Assembly: GCA_022072125.1 (NCBI GenBank)
Contig: JAJVIH010000023.1
Coordinates: forward strand, 1 to 64,000
DNA from: Myxococcota bacterium
GTDB lineage: Bacteria; Myxococcota; JAJVIH01
Direction of reading: 5' to 3'
DNA length: 64,000 bases
Positions 8,243 to 17,149 of the stretch are shown here, one piece after another. Numbering within the stretch: the stretch's first letter is position 1; every line of letters begins with the position of its first letter. Both the position numbers and the translations under genes were made by a program. The notes beneath the pieces were generated by a model. That model made no database searches and was not told the origin of the DNA. It saw nothing but the letters and a program-made list of their open reading frames with translations.

Positions 8243-10666
8243 TCATGGACCCGTGGGCGGAGTTGCGGTTCCGGCTGGGGTGGCGGGGGCGGCGCCCGCT
8301 CCCTGCAGGCGGTTGCGCAACTCATGGATGGACGCACGCAGGTTGTTGTAGGCGGCCCATGCCGGGTCGCCCTCCTTGATGACGCCTTCGCAGGCCCGCG
8401 CGTGGCTCTGCGCGCGCAGCGGATCGCTCCGCCCCAGCAGGTGGTATTCGGCCAGCCGGAAATGCACGTCGCAATCGTTGGCGGCCTGGGCTGGCGCCTT
8501 CGCCAGCCGGACAATCCCGTCCAGCAGCCGCCCCATTTTGCTGGTGAGCTGGAAATTCCGGGCGCAGCGTTCGTACATGCCGGCGAACAGATCCCGGCGC
8601 CCCCGATCCAGGTAAATTTCCCCGAGCAGGGTGAGCGCGTCGCAGTTTTCGGGCGCCCGTTTGATCAGTTCGATGAGGTAGGACGCGGCCTTGTCATGTT
8701 CATTCTTCAGCCCGTGATAGGAAGCCATGTTCAGCATGGCGTTGACGTAGATGGCGGTGAAGTCCGCATTGGGCGCCCCGCGCAGGTATTCGTCAATGCT
8801 GATGGGGACCTGCCTCCAGGCTTCAAACGCATCGTCCATGCGGTTGAGCATGGCGAGGCAATTGCCGCGTTTCAGGTGGGCCTCCGGCTCCTGCGGAAAG
8901 TTTTTCAGAGCCTGATCGAAATGGAACACACACCCCTCCGCATCGCCTTTTTCCAGCATGCGGGTTCCCGCGATCCGGTGCGCCATGGGATTGAGCGGGT
9001 CAACCACGAACGTGTTGTCGAGGTAGCGGAACCCGGCGTCATCATCTTCAAGCTGAAAGGACAGGTGGGCGAGGTTGTTCCAGAGTTTGCGTTGCGACTC
9101 CTTCAGGTCGGGGTTGTTGGGGTAAATCCGCAATTCCGCTTCCAGCACCTTGACGCCGCGCTCCCAGGCGTCGCGGGCGCGAATCATGCGGTCCTTCCGG
9201 ACGCTGTCGTCCTTGGCCGCGGAGCTGAGCTGGACATGGCACAGGCCGATGTTGATCCATGCGTCCGCGTAGTCGCCGCGCAGCAACACCACCTGCTCGT
9301 ATTCGGCGATGGCTTTTTCGCAATCGTAATGGGGCGAACTGGCGTCGCGATAGATATCGCCCAGCCAGTAGTGGTTGCCCCAGGCGTTGGGCGCCTTGGC
9401 CACGGAATCGGACCACAACAGGTATGGATCGGTGTATTGCCGCGTGCGCTCGAAGTTCATGAACATCAGCACCAGCAGGATGATGGACGCGCAGACCACG
9501 GTTTTGGCGTCGGCGCGGACGCCCGTGGTCAGCGGAATGGGTTTGAAGCGGGCCAGCGCCGCCAGCGCGTAGGCCGCCACCATGAAAATTCCCAGGGCGG
9601 GCAGATAGGCCCGTTGCTCCGCCAGGTTCTCCTGCAGCGGATAGAAGCTCGACGACGGCGCGAGGATGATGAAGAACCACAACACGCCGATGGTGATGAT
9701 TTTGTGATCCAGCCAGAACATCAGGGCGCCCACCACCAGCACGATCAGGAAGATCAGCTTGAGGATGGTCATGGATTCGAGAATGCCGCGCACCGTGGGC
9801 AAATGATGGACGATATTCAGGTCCACCGGCGCCGCCATCAGCGCCAGGTATTTCAGCACGGCGTTGATCTGGGTCAGGATATTCTCCGGAATCGTGCGCG
9901 GCAGCGGGGAGGCTTCCTCCTCCAGGGTCAGGCGGTACGCCCTGAAGACCGCCGCGCCCGCGACCGAGCCGAAAGTCAGTCCGTGCATCCACAGACCGCG
10001 CCAGTTGGGGGCCGGACGTTTCGCCGCCGGCAGGATCGCCTTGTCAATCAGCAGCAGGGTGATGGGCAGCGTCGCCGCGTCTTCCTTGGTCAGACCGGAC
10101 AGCCCGAAAAACAGCCCGGCGGCGAGCAGCCAGAAGACCCGTTCAACCCCGCGCCGTCCGTCCGTCAGCCGGAAGCGCATGAAACAGAGGAGACAGGACA
10201 AGTAGAATATCGTCATCAGCGACGACGAACGGCTGGTCAGATAGACCACCACGATATTCAGCAGCGGGTGGACCGCGAAGATGGCGGCGGTCAGGGCCGC
10301 GAAGAGTTCGTCCGGCTGGGCCTTGTCCCCCTCTTTCTCCATCGCCAGCACGCGGGATAGCGATCGGCAGAAGGCGTACGCCAGCAGCGTGGCGATGGCG
10401 TGAAACGCCAGGTTGAAGATGCGGTAGCGCGCGGCGTCCAGTCCGAACCAGTGAAAATTCAGGGCGAACGACAGGGACACCATGAAACGCGACGGGCCGT
10501 TGGCCTCGGCGATGGCCCGCGGATCCGCCGGATTGCGCACCCGCAGATTATCCACGAAGGTATGGAAGTCGTCGTAATAGAAATGGGGAATGCCCAGGGA
10601 GCTTGCGTAAGTGATGAGGCACAGCGCCAGCAGCGCGGCGGAGACAATCAGCGGCGCTTTTTTCAT
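8243..10666 (-). CDS. Multispanning membrane protein with C-terminal TPR repeats (TMTC-like)
   Basis: About 807 residues. Start chosen at MKKAPLIVSAALL, which begins a membrane helix; the frame is open 18 codons further. The first 400 residues contain some nine to eleven hydrophobic helices and a pattern of the TMTC/PMT-type glycosyltransferase class: an early YYDDF acidic pair, then AIFAVHPLLN and VYLTSRSS. The last 400 residues are tetratricopeptide-like helices (for example YADAWINIGLCHVQL and PEAHLKRGNCLAMLNRMDDAF). Such proteins are suspected O-glycosyltransferases using lipid-linked sugars, but bacterial members are mostly uncharacterised. It is divergent from a GT4 glycosyltransferase 75 bases away. 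Confidence 0.7.
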   Translation of the reverse strand: MKKAPLIVSAALLALCLITYASSLGIPHFYYDDFHTFVDNLRVRNPADPRAIAEANGPSRFMVSLSFALNFHWFGLDAARYRIFNLAFHAIATLLAYAFCRSLSRVLAMEKEGDKAQPDELFAALTAAIFAVHPLLNIVVVYLTSRSSSLMTIFYLSCLLCFMRFRLTDGRRGVERVFWLLAAGLFFGLSGLTKEDAATLPITLLLIDKAILPAAKRPAPNWRGLWMHGLTFGSVAGAAVFRAYRLTLEEEASPLPRTIPENILTQINAVLKYLALMAAPVDLNIVHHLPTVRGILESMTILKLIFLIVLVVGALMFWLDHKIITIGVLWFFIILAPSSSFYPLQENLAEQRAYLPALGIFMVAAYALAALARFKPIPLTTGVRADAKTVVCASIILLVLMFMNFERTRQYTDPYLLWSDSVAKAPNAWGNHYWLGDIYRDASSPHYDCEKAIAEYEQVVLLRGDYADAWINIGLCHVQLSSAAKDDSVRKDRMIRARDAWERGVKVLEAELRIYPNNPDLKESQRKLWNNLAHLSFQLEDDDAGFRYLDNTFVVDPLNPMAHRIAGTRMLEKGDAEGCVFHFDQALKNFPQEPEAHLKRGNCLAMLNRMDDAFEAWRQVPISIDEYLRGAPNADFTAIYVNAMLNMASYHGLKNEHDKAASYLIELIKRAPENCDALTLLGEIYLDRGRRDLFAGMYERCARNFQLTSKMGRLLDGIVRLAKAPAQAANDCDVHFRLAEYHLLGRSDPLRAQSHARACEGVIKEGDPAWAAYNNLRASIHELRNRLQGAGAAPATPAGTATPPTGP

Positions 10667-10741
10667 GGATGGCGGCGGAATGGCTTGCAGGGCATGGAAG
10701 CCGGATGATCGCACAGGCATGATCGGGGGTCAAAACCAGGC

Positions 10742-11917
10742 ATGAATATCCTGTTTGTCACCCCCTGGTTCGAGCCGGAGTTTGAGTTTGGCGGCATTCC
10801 CCGCGCGGCTTCGGACCTGGCGCGCGCGCTGGCGGCGCGGGGGCATGTCATCACCGTGTACACGGGGTCGGGCGGAGCCGCCGATCCGGGCCGGAGCCTG
10901 CTGGCGGAATACGGGGCCGGCCGCGTGGAGGTGGTTCGCGTCCCGTTATTGTCCCGGCGCGCGCACCGCATGGGGGCGCCAGTCCCGCTCGGGCCGCCGC
11001 CCAAGACAACGCTCCGCGGCGAGCGTTTTGATTTGGCCCATCTGCATGGCCGCCGCCATCTCTTCAATACCCTGGCGATGAACTTCTGCCGCCGCCTGGA
11101 TATACCGTGGGTGTTCAGCGCCCATGGAACCGCGCCGTTGATCGAAGGCAAGATCGCCGTCAAGCGGCTGGCCGACCTTGCGGGCGGGAACCGCGATATC
11201 CGCCTGGCGGCGCGTCTGCTGGCGGTGTCCGGCGCGGAGCGGGATCAATTGACGGCTCTGGGCGCCGATCCGCGCCTCATCGAGGTGATCCCGAACCCCG
11301 TGAATCTGGATGACCTGGAAGGGCCCGCCGATCCAGCGGGAGTCCGGGCCAGGCTTGGCGTTCCGGAGGGAGCGCCGCTGGTGCTGTTTCTCGCCAAGAT
11401 CACCCCGCGCAAGGGACTGGCGGACGTGATCAGCGCCATGGCCGATCCGCGGCTGGCGCGCGCCCATCTGGCGATCGCCGGAGACGCCCTGGAGAATACC
11501 GGACCCTACCACGCCCAGATCCGCCGTCTGGGCGCCGGGGATCGTATCCACTGGGCCGGGTTCGCGGATGGAGCGGAAAAACGTTCGCTCATCCGCGCCG
11601 CGAATGTGATGGCGTATCCGGCTGTCCATGAAATCTTCGGGCTGGCCGCTTTCGAGAGCATGGCGCTGGGCGTTCCGGTGGCGGCGGCCAATGATTGCGG
11701 CATGGGAGAGTGGTTCCGCCAGCAACCGTTCGGATGCGAGGTGACCCCGGGCGACAGCCATCAGCTTGCGGGCGCGCTGGCCGGGTTGATTGAGAATCCT
11801 CCGCCTCATGACGCATGGGTTCAGGCCCGCGATTTCATCCGGCGGCGTTTTCATGCGGACGCGGTGGCCGGGAGCCTCGAAGCGGCGTACCGGGCCGCGA
11901 TTCAGAAATCCCGGTGA
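10742..11917 (+). CDS. Glycosyltransferase family 4
   Basis: A 391-residue GT-B fold glycosyltransferase. The N-terminal half opens with NILFVTPWFEPEFEFGGI, the acceptor-side Rossmann domain with the family glycine-rich loop. The C-terminal half has ITPRKGLADVI and the EX7E motif in HEIFGLAAFESMALG, typical of retaining GT4 enzymes using nucleotide sugars. No membrane helix is seen, so it is cytosolic or peripheral. It is a single gene, divergent from the TMTC-like protein and convergent with tatC. Acceptor unknown; envelope polysaccharide is the usual role. Confidence 0.85.
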   Translation: MNILFVTPWFEPEFEFGGIPRAASDLARALAARGHVITVYTGSGGAADPGRSLLAEYGAGRVEVVRVPLLSRRAHRMGAPVPLGPPPKTTLRGERFDLAHLHGRRHLFNTLAMNFCRRLDIPWVFSAHGTAPLIEGKIAVKRLADLAGGNRDIRLAARLLAVSGAERDQLTALGADPRLIEVIPNPVNLDDLEGPADPAGVRARLGVPEGAPLVLFLAKITPRKGLADVISAMADPRLARAHLAIAGDALENTGPYHAQIRRLGAGDRIHWAGFADGAEKRSLIRAANVMAYPAVHEIFGLAAFESMALGVPVAAANDCGMGEWFRQQPFGCEVTPGDSHQLAGALAGLIENPPPHDAWVQARDFIRRRFHADAVAGSLEAAYRAAIQKSR

Positions 11918-11928
11918 TGCGCCGGGGG

Positions 11929-12693
11929 TTAACGCCGCCGGGTCCGGTGAATCAGCCGCGAACCCTGGATGCCCATTTCATAGAGCACGATCATGGGCAG
12001 GGCGACGATGGTGGCGGTCACCGCGTCGGGAGTGGGCGTCACCAGCGCCGACAGCACGAAACAGGCGAAGACGGCGTAGCGGCGGGTGGATGCGAGAAAT
12101 TCCGGCGTGACCACGCCTATCCAGGTCAGCAGCCAGACGATTACCGGTGTTTCAAAGATCGCGCCGAACGCCAGCAACATGAAGGTGACCAGACCGATGT
12201 TTTCACGGATATCGAGCATCGGCGTGACGCTGCCCGACATGTACTCCACCGCGAAACGGAACATCGCCGGCAGGGCGAGGGTGTAGGCGAATACGCCGCC
12301 CAGGACAAAAAACACCGAGGCGATCAGCACAAACGGGATCACCAGCTTCCTTTCCGAAGGGTACAAACCCGGGGCGACAAAACGCCAGACCTGGTAGAAC
12401 ACCCACGGAGAGGCCAGGAAAAACGCGGCCACGAAGGAGACCTTCAAATCCACCAGCAGGGGATCAATCACGCCGATGGTGATCATGGCCCCCGATCCCT
12501 TTGGAAGCTGATCGGCGATGGGTTTCAGCAGAAATTCCCGGAGTTCGCGCCCGAAATAGAACGTCGCCAGCATGCACGCGACGATCCCGTAGAGCATGAG
12601 GAGGATGCGCCGGCGCAACTCATCGAGGTGGTCGAAAAATCCCATCTCGTGGTCAGGCGCGCCCTTGTCCCGGGCTTCCGGCGGTTCTTTCAT
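11929..12693 (-). CDS. tatC: Sec-independent translocase TatC
   Basis: A 254-residue inner-membrane protein with six predicted helices, the receptor of the twin-arginine pathway that exports folded proteins. The cytoplasmic N-terminus carries the signature FFDHLDELRRRI (about 18-29), and FETPVIVWLLTW sits in the later helical half with the conserved Glu of that region. It begins eight bases after tatA on the same strand, so the two are an operon. No separate tatB is present nearby. Confidence 0.93.
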   Translation of the reverse strand: MKEPPEARDKGAPDHEMGFFDHLDELRRRILLMLYGIVACMLATFYFGRELREFLLKPIADQLPKGSGAMITIGVIDPLLVDLKVSFVAAFFLASPWVFYQVWRFVAPGLYPSERKLVIPFVLIASVFFVLGGVFAYTLALPAMFRFAVEYMSGSVTPMLDIRENIGLVTFMLLAFGAIFETPVIVWLLTWIGVVTPEFLASTRRYAVFACFVLSALVTPTPDAVTATIVALPMIVLYEMGIQGSRLIHRTRRR

Positions 12694-12701
12694 GGAGGGT
12701 G

Positions 12702-13148
12702 TCAGCCGTCCGCCGGTTTTGGCGGATCGGATTTTTCCAGGCTGCCGTGGCTCACCCGCAACGCCGCAAGCTCCTGCTGGGCGCTGTCATGGCGTTCCCC
12801 CAGCGGCGAGGGCGGGGTTTCATCCGGATTGGGCGTTGATGCGGCGGGTGCATCCGCTTCCTGTTCCGGCGCCTGATCGCCGGTCTGGCCGGCGGTTTCT
12901 TCCGGCGGAGCGCCATCGGCTTTCTGGCTCAATTGAGGGGGGGATATGGATTTGTTATCATCCGCCTCCGCAGCTTCGCGCACGGAATCCACCTCCCGCT
13001 GGATTTGAGACTTGAAGTCTTCAGAAACCTTCCGGAAATCCCGCAGGGCTTTTCCAAGGTTGGTGGCCAGTTCGGGCAGCTTGCGCGGTCCGAAGATCAG
13101 CAAGGCCACCACCAGCAAGAGGATTATTTCCTGAAAGCCGAAGTTCAT
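12702..13148 (-). CDS. tatA: Twin-arginine translocase subunit TatA/TatB
   Basis: A 148-residue protein starting at MNFGFQEIILLL. It has one membrane helix (about 5-20), the hinge FGPRKLPELA (20-29) and an amphipathic helix rich in Lys/Arg to about residue 55. A disordered Pro/Glu/Ala tail follows. This is the pore-forming TatA or its relative TatB; the FGPRKLPE hinge is compatible with both. Paired with tatC. If no other tatA or tatB exists in the genome this would be a minimal TatAC system. Confidence 0.9.
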   Translation of the reverse strand: MNFGFQEIILLLVVALLIFGPRKLPELATNLGKALRDFRKVSEDFKSQIQREVDSVREAAEADDNKSISPPQLSQKADGAPPEETAGQTGDQAPEQEADAPAASTPNPDETPPSPLGERHDSAQQELAALRVSHGSLEKSDPPKPADG

Positions 13149-13224
13149 TTTCGCGAATCCGCCCGCATCCAAGGGGGCGGTTCCGCCGGGAAAGTAAGCC
13201 CCGGGGCTCTGGAGCGTCAAGATC

Positions 13225-14271
13225 ATGAATGAGACACGCCGCATGCGGTTTGGGCGCATCACGCACCCGTTGTTCCGCGAGCATGATCCGGGGCGGGGGC
13301 ATCCCGAGCGCCCAGAGCGGATTGGCGCGGCGGAGCAGGCGTTCCGGAAGGCGGCCCCCCTATTCGATGTAGTGGCGCGGGCCGCCCGCCCGGCGGAGCT
13401 GGCGGAACTCCAGCGCGTTCATACCCAGGGGCTGATTGACCATGTGCTGTCCTTTCGCGGGAGGCGCGGCTCGATTGACGCCGACACCCACATCTCGCCC
13501 GCATCCGTGGACGCGGCGCTGCTGGCCGCGGGGTCAGCGATTGATCTGGCCCGGATGATCATGTCCGGCGAGGCGGACACCGGCTTTCTGTTCGCGCGTC
13601 CGCCGGGCCACCACGCGGAACGCGCCCAGACCATGGGATTCTGCCTGTTCAACAACATCGCCGCCGCGTCCGCCGCGCTGCTGGAAGAGGGGTTGGCGAA
13701 GCGCATCGCCATTTACGACTGGGATGTCCATCACGGAAACGGCGTCCAGGATATCTTCTACGCCGACCCGCGCGTGCTGTTCATCAGTTCGCACCAGTCG
13801 CCGCTGTATCCGGGAACCGGCGCCGAGGAGGAGACGGGAGAAGGCCCCGGCGCCGGATATAATCTCAACCTGCCGCTGTCCCCCGGCAGTCACGATGGCG
13901 ATTTCGCGGCGGCGGTCAGCCGCGCGGTTGTTCCGGCCATCCGGAAATTCGCTCCTGATATCATTCTGATTCCGGCGGGGTTTGACGCCCACGCGGCGGA
14001 TCCGCTGGCGCAACTGGAATTCACGGAAAGGGGATTCGCCCACGCCGCCGGCCTGCTGAAATCCCTGGCTGGTGAGTGCTGCGGCGGGCGCATCGGGTTC
14101 ATTCTGGAAGGCGGTTATGATTTGAAAGCCCTGCGCGACAGCATCGGCGCCGTGTTGAAAACCATGGCGGGCGGCGCGATTCCGGACGCCGCCGGTTTTC
14201 CCGCCGCTTCGCATTCCACGAATCTGATGATCGCGCGGCAGCGATCCCGCTTCAATCTGGATGGCGCGTGA
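13225..14271 (+). CDS. Histone deacetylase family / acetoin utilization-type deacetylase
   Basis: A 348-residue zinc-dependent deacetylase. The fold is marked by GHPERPERI near the N-terminus, RPPGHHAERAQTMGFC with the catalytic His pair, YDWDVHHGNG with the zinc Asp/His, PAGFDAHAADPL with the second zinc Asp, and LEGGYD near the C-terminus. Bacterial members remove acetyl groups from polyamines, acetyl-lysine in proteins or other amides. The 3' end overlaps the downstream Ser/Thr kinase start by GTGA, so they are translationally coupled. Target unknown. Confidence 0.9.
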   Translation: MNETRRMRFGRITHPLFREHDPGRGHPERPERIGAAEQAFRKAAPLFDVVARAARPAELAELQRVHTQGLIDHVLSFRGRRGSIDADTHISPASVDAALLAAGSAIDLARMIMSGEADTGFLFARPPGHHAERAQTMGFCLFNNIAAASAALLEEGLAKRIAIYDWDVHHGNGVQDIFYADPRVLFISSHQSPLYPGTGAEEETGEGPGAGYNLNLPLSPGSHDGDFAAAVSRAVVPAIRKFAPDIILIPAGFDAHAADPLAQLEFTERGFAHAAGLLKSLAGECCGGRIGFILEGGYDLKALRDSIGAVLKTMAGGAIPDAAGFPAASHSTNLMIARQRSRFNLDGA

Positions 14272-16184
14272 GCGAGGCTTTCGGCCCATACCAGTTGCTG
14301 GAACGCATCGCCGCGGGCGGCATGGGCGAGTTGTACCTCGCGCGCCTGCGCCGCGAGGGCGGTTTCGAGAAGATTCTTGTGATCAAGCGCATCCTGCCGT
14401 GGTTCTCCAGCGACCCGCGGTTCGTGGAGATGTTCACCAATGAAGCGCGTCTGGCCGCCGCGCTGGACCACCGCAACATCGTCGCGGTTTATGATTTCGG
14501 GTCCATCAACGGATCGCTGTTCATCGCCATGGAATATGTGCATGGCCGCGATCTGCGGGAAGCGCTGCTGCAGGCGCGCAACCAGAATGTGCGTTTCACG
14601 CCCGCCCTGGCGGCGCGGGTGATCATCAACTGCTGCAAGGCGCTGGAGTACGCGCACAATCCCAACCGCACCGGACCGGTGAGGGATCCGGTGATTCACC
14701 GGGATATTTCACCCCACAATATCCTCATCGGTTTTTCCGGCGAGGTGAAGGTCACGGATTTTGGCCTGGCCCGCCCGCTCTCCGGAGAAGAATCGGAATC
14801 GGGCATGCTGAAGGGCAAATATTCCTACATGTCCCCCGAACAGATTTCGATGCGGCATCTCGATCACCGGACGGATCTGTACAGCCTGGGCGTGGTGTTC
14901 TTTGAAATGCTCGGCGGCCAGCAGCTTTTCCCGCTGGCCTCCGGGCTGGTGGACATGGCGGAAGCCATCTGCGCGGGCCGCCAGAACGCCGTGGATGAAG
15001 CGCTGCATGATATTGGCGATCCCCTCCGCGAGGTGGTGCGCAGGGCCATCGCCCCCGGCCCGGAGGATCGTTACCAGAGCGCCGGGGAATTTCGCGCCGC
15101 GGTTGAATCCGCCTGCGACAACCTGGGGATCACCGGCTCGACCATTTCGCTGGCGCAGTGGATGGCTTCGCTGTTCCCCGGCGCCAGCCGTCCGGTCCTT
15201 CCCGGCGGCGATGGCACCCAGGTCGCCGCCAAGCCGATTTTGTCCGCGCCGGAGCAGCCGGCCGCGGAAACCTCGCTGACGCCCGACACCTTGCCGCCGG
15301 GACTCGCCCCCCCGCCTTTGCCGGCGGGCGTGACCCCTCCCGATGGCATGCCCGCCGGGCTGCGCATTTCCACCAGCCTGCCCGCCGCACCCGGAGAGAC
15401 CCAGCCGCGCTGGCGATGGGTGGCTTCCATGGTTGTATTCTCCGTGATCATGGTGGCCGTTGTTTTTGGATTGCGTTACTGGCAGGAGGAGATGAACGAG
15501 AGCAGACCGGGCGCCGAGGGAGCGGTGATTTCCCATGGCGCGGTCGCCACCCGTCCCGCTCCGGCGGCGCCCGGGGAGCGTCCCGTCACTCCCGCCGGGG
15601 CGCTTGCGCCGCCCATTCCCGCCGCAACGGCGATCAAGCCGGCCGCGAGGAAGCCCGTGCTCAATCCCTCGCTGGTGGGGCGGATGGCGGAGCCCCCGGC
15701 CAGCGCGGGCGCCGGCGTCCGGCCTTCCGATCTGGCGGCGGCGCTGGCGTCCGCGCCCGTGGAATCTCCGCCCGCGAGTCCCCTTCCGCTGGATGCGCCG
15801 ATGATCCGCATCGAAGCCCAGGGCGCATATTCGCTCGCGATTCCGGGCAAGGCCGAATCGCGCGCCGGCCAGCCGCAGTTGCTGCCCTCGGTGGAAGGCA
15901 AGCAGAAATTCAGCCTGACCCGCCGCCACGGGGGGGATTCGCTGGGGCCGCTGGTGGCGGATTTCCGCATGGAAATCCGCCCGGGCATGGAGCAATGCCT
16001 GCGCATCACCATGTCCACCAATCCGTGGTCCACCATATTTGTGAATGGCGATCAGACAGGTCAGAGTCCGCTGACCAACCTGGAGCTTGGAGGCGGAGAT
16101 CATATTATCGGAGTGCAGATTCAGGGCGCGGGCGTGATTGAAAAAGTTCTCCGCTTCAACGCCCCATGCGCCCGTTTGAGGTAA
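14268..16184 (+). CDS. Transmembrane Ser/Thr protein kinase with PEGA-like C-terminus
   Basis: A 638-residue Hanks-type kinase starting at a GTG that overlaps the deacetylase stop. Kinase domain about 1-280: glycine loop IAAGGMGELYLA, ATP lysine in LVIKRI, catalytic loop VIHRDISPHNIL, DFGLARP and SYMSPEQ activation region. A Pro/Ala-rich linker precedes one membrane helix (about 383-405). A second Pro/Ala-rich linker follows, then a domain with NPWSTIFVNGDQTGQSPL resembling PEGA, a fold seen outside the cytoplasm in similar kinases. The layout suggests a sensor kinase with the catalytic part inside. Its coupling to a deacetylase is unusual. Confidence 0.9.
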   Translation: MSEAFGPYQLLERIAAGGMGELYLARLRREGGFEKILVIKRILPWFSSDPRFVEMFTNEARLAAALDHRNIVAVYDFGSINGSLFIAMEYVHGRDLREALLQARNQNVRFTPALAARVIINCCKALEYAHNPNRTGPVRDPVIHRDISPHNILIGFSGEVKVTDFGLARPLSGEESESGMLKGKYSYMSPEQISMRHLDHRTDLYSLGVVFFEMLGGQQLFPLASGLVDMAEAICAGRQNAVDEALHDIGDPLREVVRRAIAPGPEDRYQSAGEFRAAVESACDNLGITGSTISLAQWMASLFPGASRPVLPGGDGTQVAAKPILSAPEQPAAETSLTPDTLPPGLAPPPLPAGVTPPDGMPAGLRISTSLPAAPGETQPRWRWVASMVVFSVIMVAVVFGLRYWQEEMNESRPGAEGAVISHGAVATRPAPAAPGERPVTPAGALAPPIPAATAIKPAARKPVLNPSLVGRMAEPPASAGAGVRPSDLAAALASAPVESPPASPLPLDAPMIRIEAQGAYSLAIPGKAESRAGQPQLLPSVEGKQKFSLTRRHGGDSLGPLVADFRMEIRPGMEQCLRITMSTNPWSTIFVNGDQTGQSPLTNLELGGGDHIIGVQIQGAGVIEKVLRFNAPCARLR

Positions 16185-16187
16185 ACC

Positions 16188-17087
16188 ATGGCCCGTGCGT
16201 CAATTGATATTGGAACCAATACGGTATTGCTCCTGATCGCCACCAGCGACGACCCGCCGCTGCCGCTGGACCAGCGTTCGGAAATCACCCGTCTCGGAGA
16301 AGGCGTCAACGCCAGCGGCGTGCTTTCCGGAGCCGCCATCCAGCGCACCCTGGATGTGCTGAAGGAATACCGGCAACTCATAGACAGCTACGGCGCCCGG
16401 GTGGCCGGGGTGGCGGCCACCAGCGCCGCCCGCGACGCCGCGAACGGCGCGGATTTCATCGCGCGCGTCAAGCGGGAAACCGGCTTCGAGGTCCGGATTC
16501 TTCCCGGCGAGGAAGAGGCGCGCCTGACCGCGCTGCCGTCGGTTCATGATTTCGCGCGGACCGGCGATCCGGTGCTGATCATGGACGTGGGCGGCGGCTC
16601 GACGGAATTTATCCGCGCTTCCCGGGAAGCACTGGAGGATGTGCAATCGCTCAATCTGGGGTCGGTGCGGCTGACCGAGACGTTTTTCCACCATGATCCC
16701 CCCACGGCGGAAGAGATAGCCGCCGCCCGCGCGGAGATCATCCGCCAGCTTGAAACCATCCGCTTCCCGCTTGGGGTGCCGGAAATGATCGGGATCGCCG
16801 GAACCGTCACCACCATGAAGGCGGTGGAACTGGGAATGAAGAAATACAATCCCGCGCTGGTCCATGGTTCGCGGTTGACCCGGGCCGAGGTGGAGCGGCA
16901 GATCCGCGAACTCTACACGCCGCGTTCCACGGAGCAGCGGCTGGAGATTCCCGGTCTGACGAAAGGACGCGCGGATGTCATCCTGGCGGGTGCGATGATT
17001 GCGGCGGAGTCCATGATCCGGGCCGGTTGCCCGGAACTCATCGTTTCTGATCGCGGCCTGCGTTGGGGCCTGCTGATGGATGGGTGA
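16188..17087 (+). CDS. Ppx/GppA-type phosphatase
   Basis: A 299-residue ASKHA-fold phosphatase acting on polyphosphate or pppGpp. Phosphate-1 loop is ASIDIGTNTVLLLIA near the N-terminus; the second phosphate loop DVGGGSTEF is near residue 126. It has only the short catalytic N-terminal part and lacks the C-terminal HD domain of E. coli Ppx/GppA. It begins three bases after the kinase gene, whose last codons supply the GAGG ribosome site. The three-gene unit therefore links acetylation, protein phosphorylation and polyphosphate or alarmone turnover, which is inference. Confidence 0.9.
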   Translation: MARASIDIGTNTVLLLIATSDDPPLPLDQRSEITRLGEGVNASGVLSGAAIQRTLDVLKEYRQLIDSYGARVAGVAATSAARDAANGADFIARVKRETGFEVRILPGEEEARLTALPSVHDFARTGDPVLIMDVGGGSTEFIRASREALEDVQSLNLGSVRLTETFFHHDPPTAEEIAAARAEIIRQLETIRFPLGVPEMIGIAGTVTTMKAVELGMKKYNPALVHGSRLTRAEVERQIRELYTPRSTEQRLEIPGLTKGRADVILAGAMIAAESMIRAGCPELIVSDRGLRWGLLMDG

Positions 17088-17149
17088 AGACGGCGCGTTT
17101 CCCGGGCGGTTCCATCCCGACGGCGCGCCCCGCCGGAACCGGCGCGGAA

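Noticed and set aside
8219-10360. A 713-codon open frame on the plus strand opposite the TMTC-like gene
   Set aside because: It is antisense to a gene with clear motifs, its translation is low-complexity and His/Arg/Gln-rich without any domain, and high G+C removes stop codons in the mirror frame.
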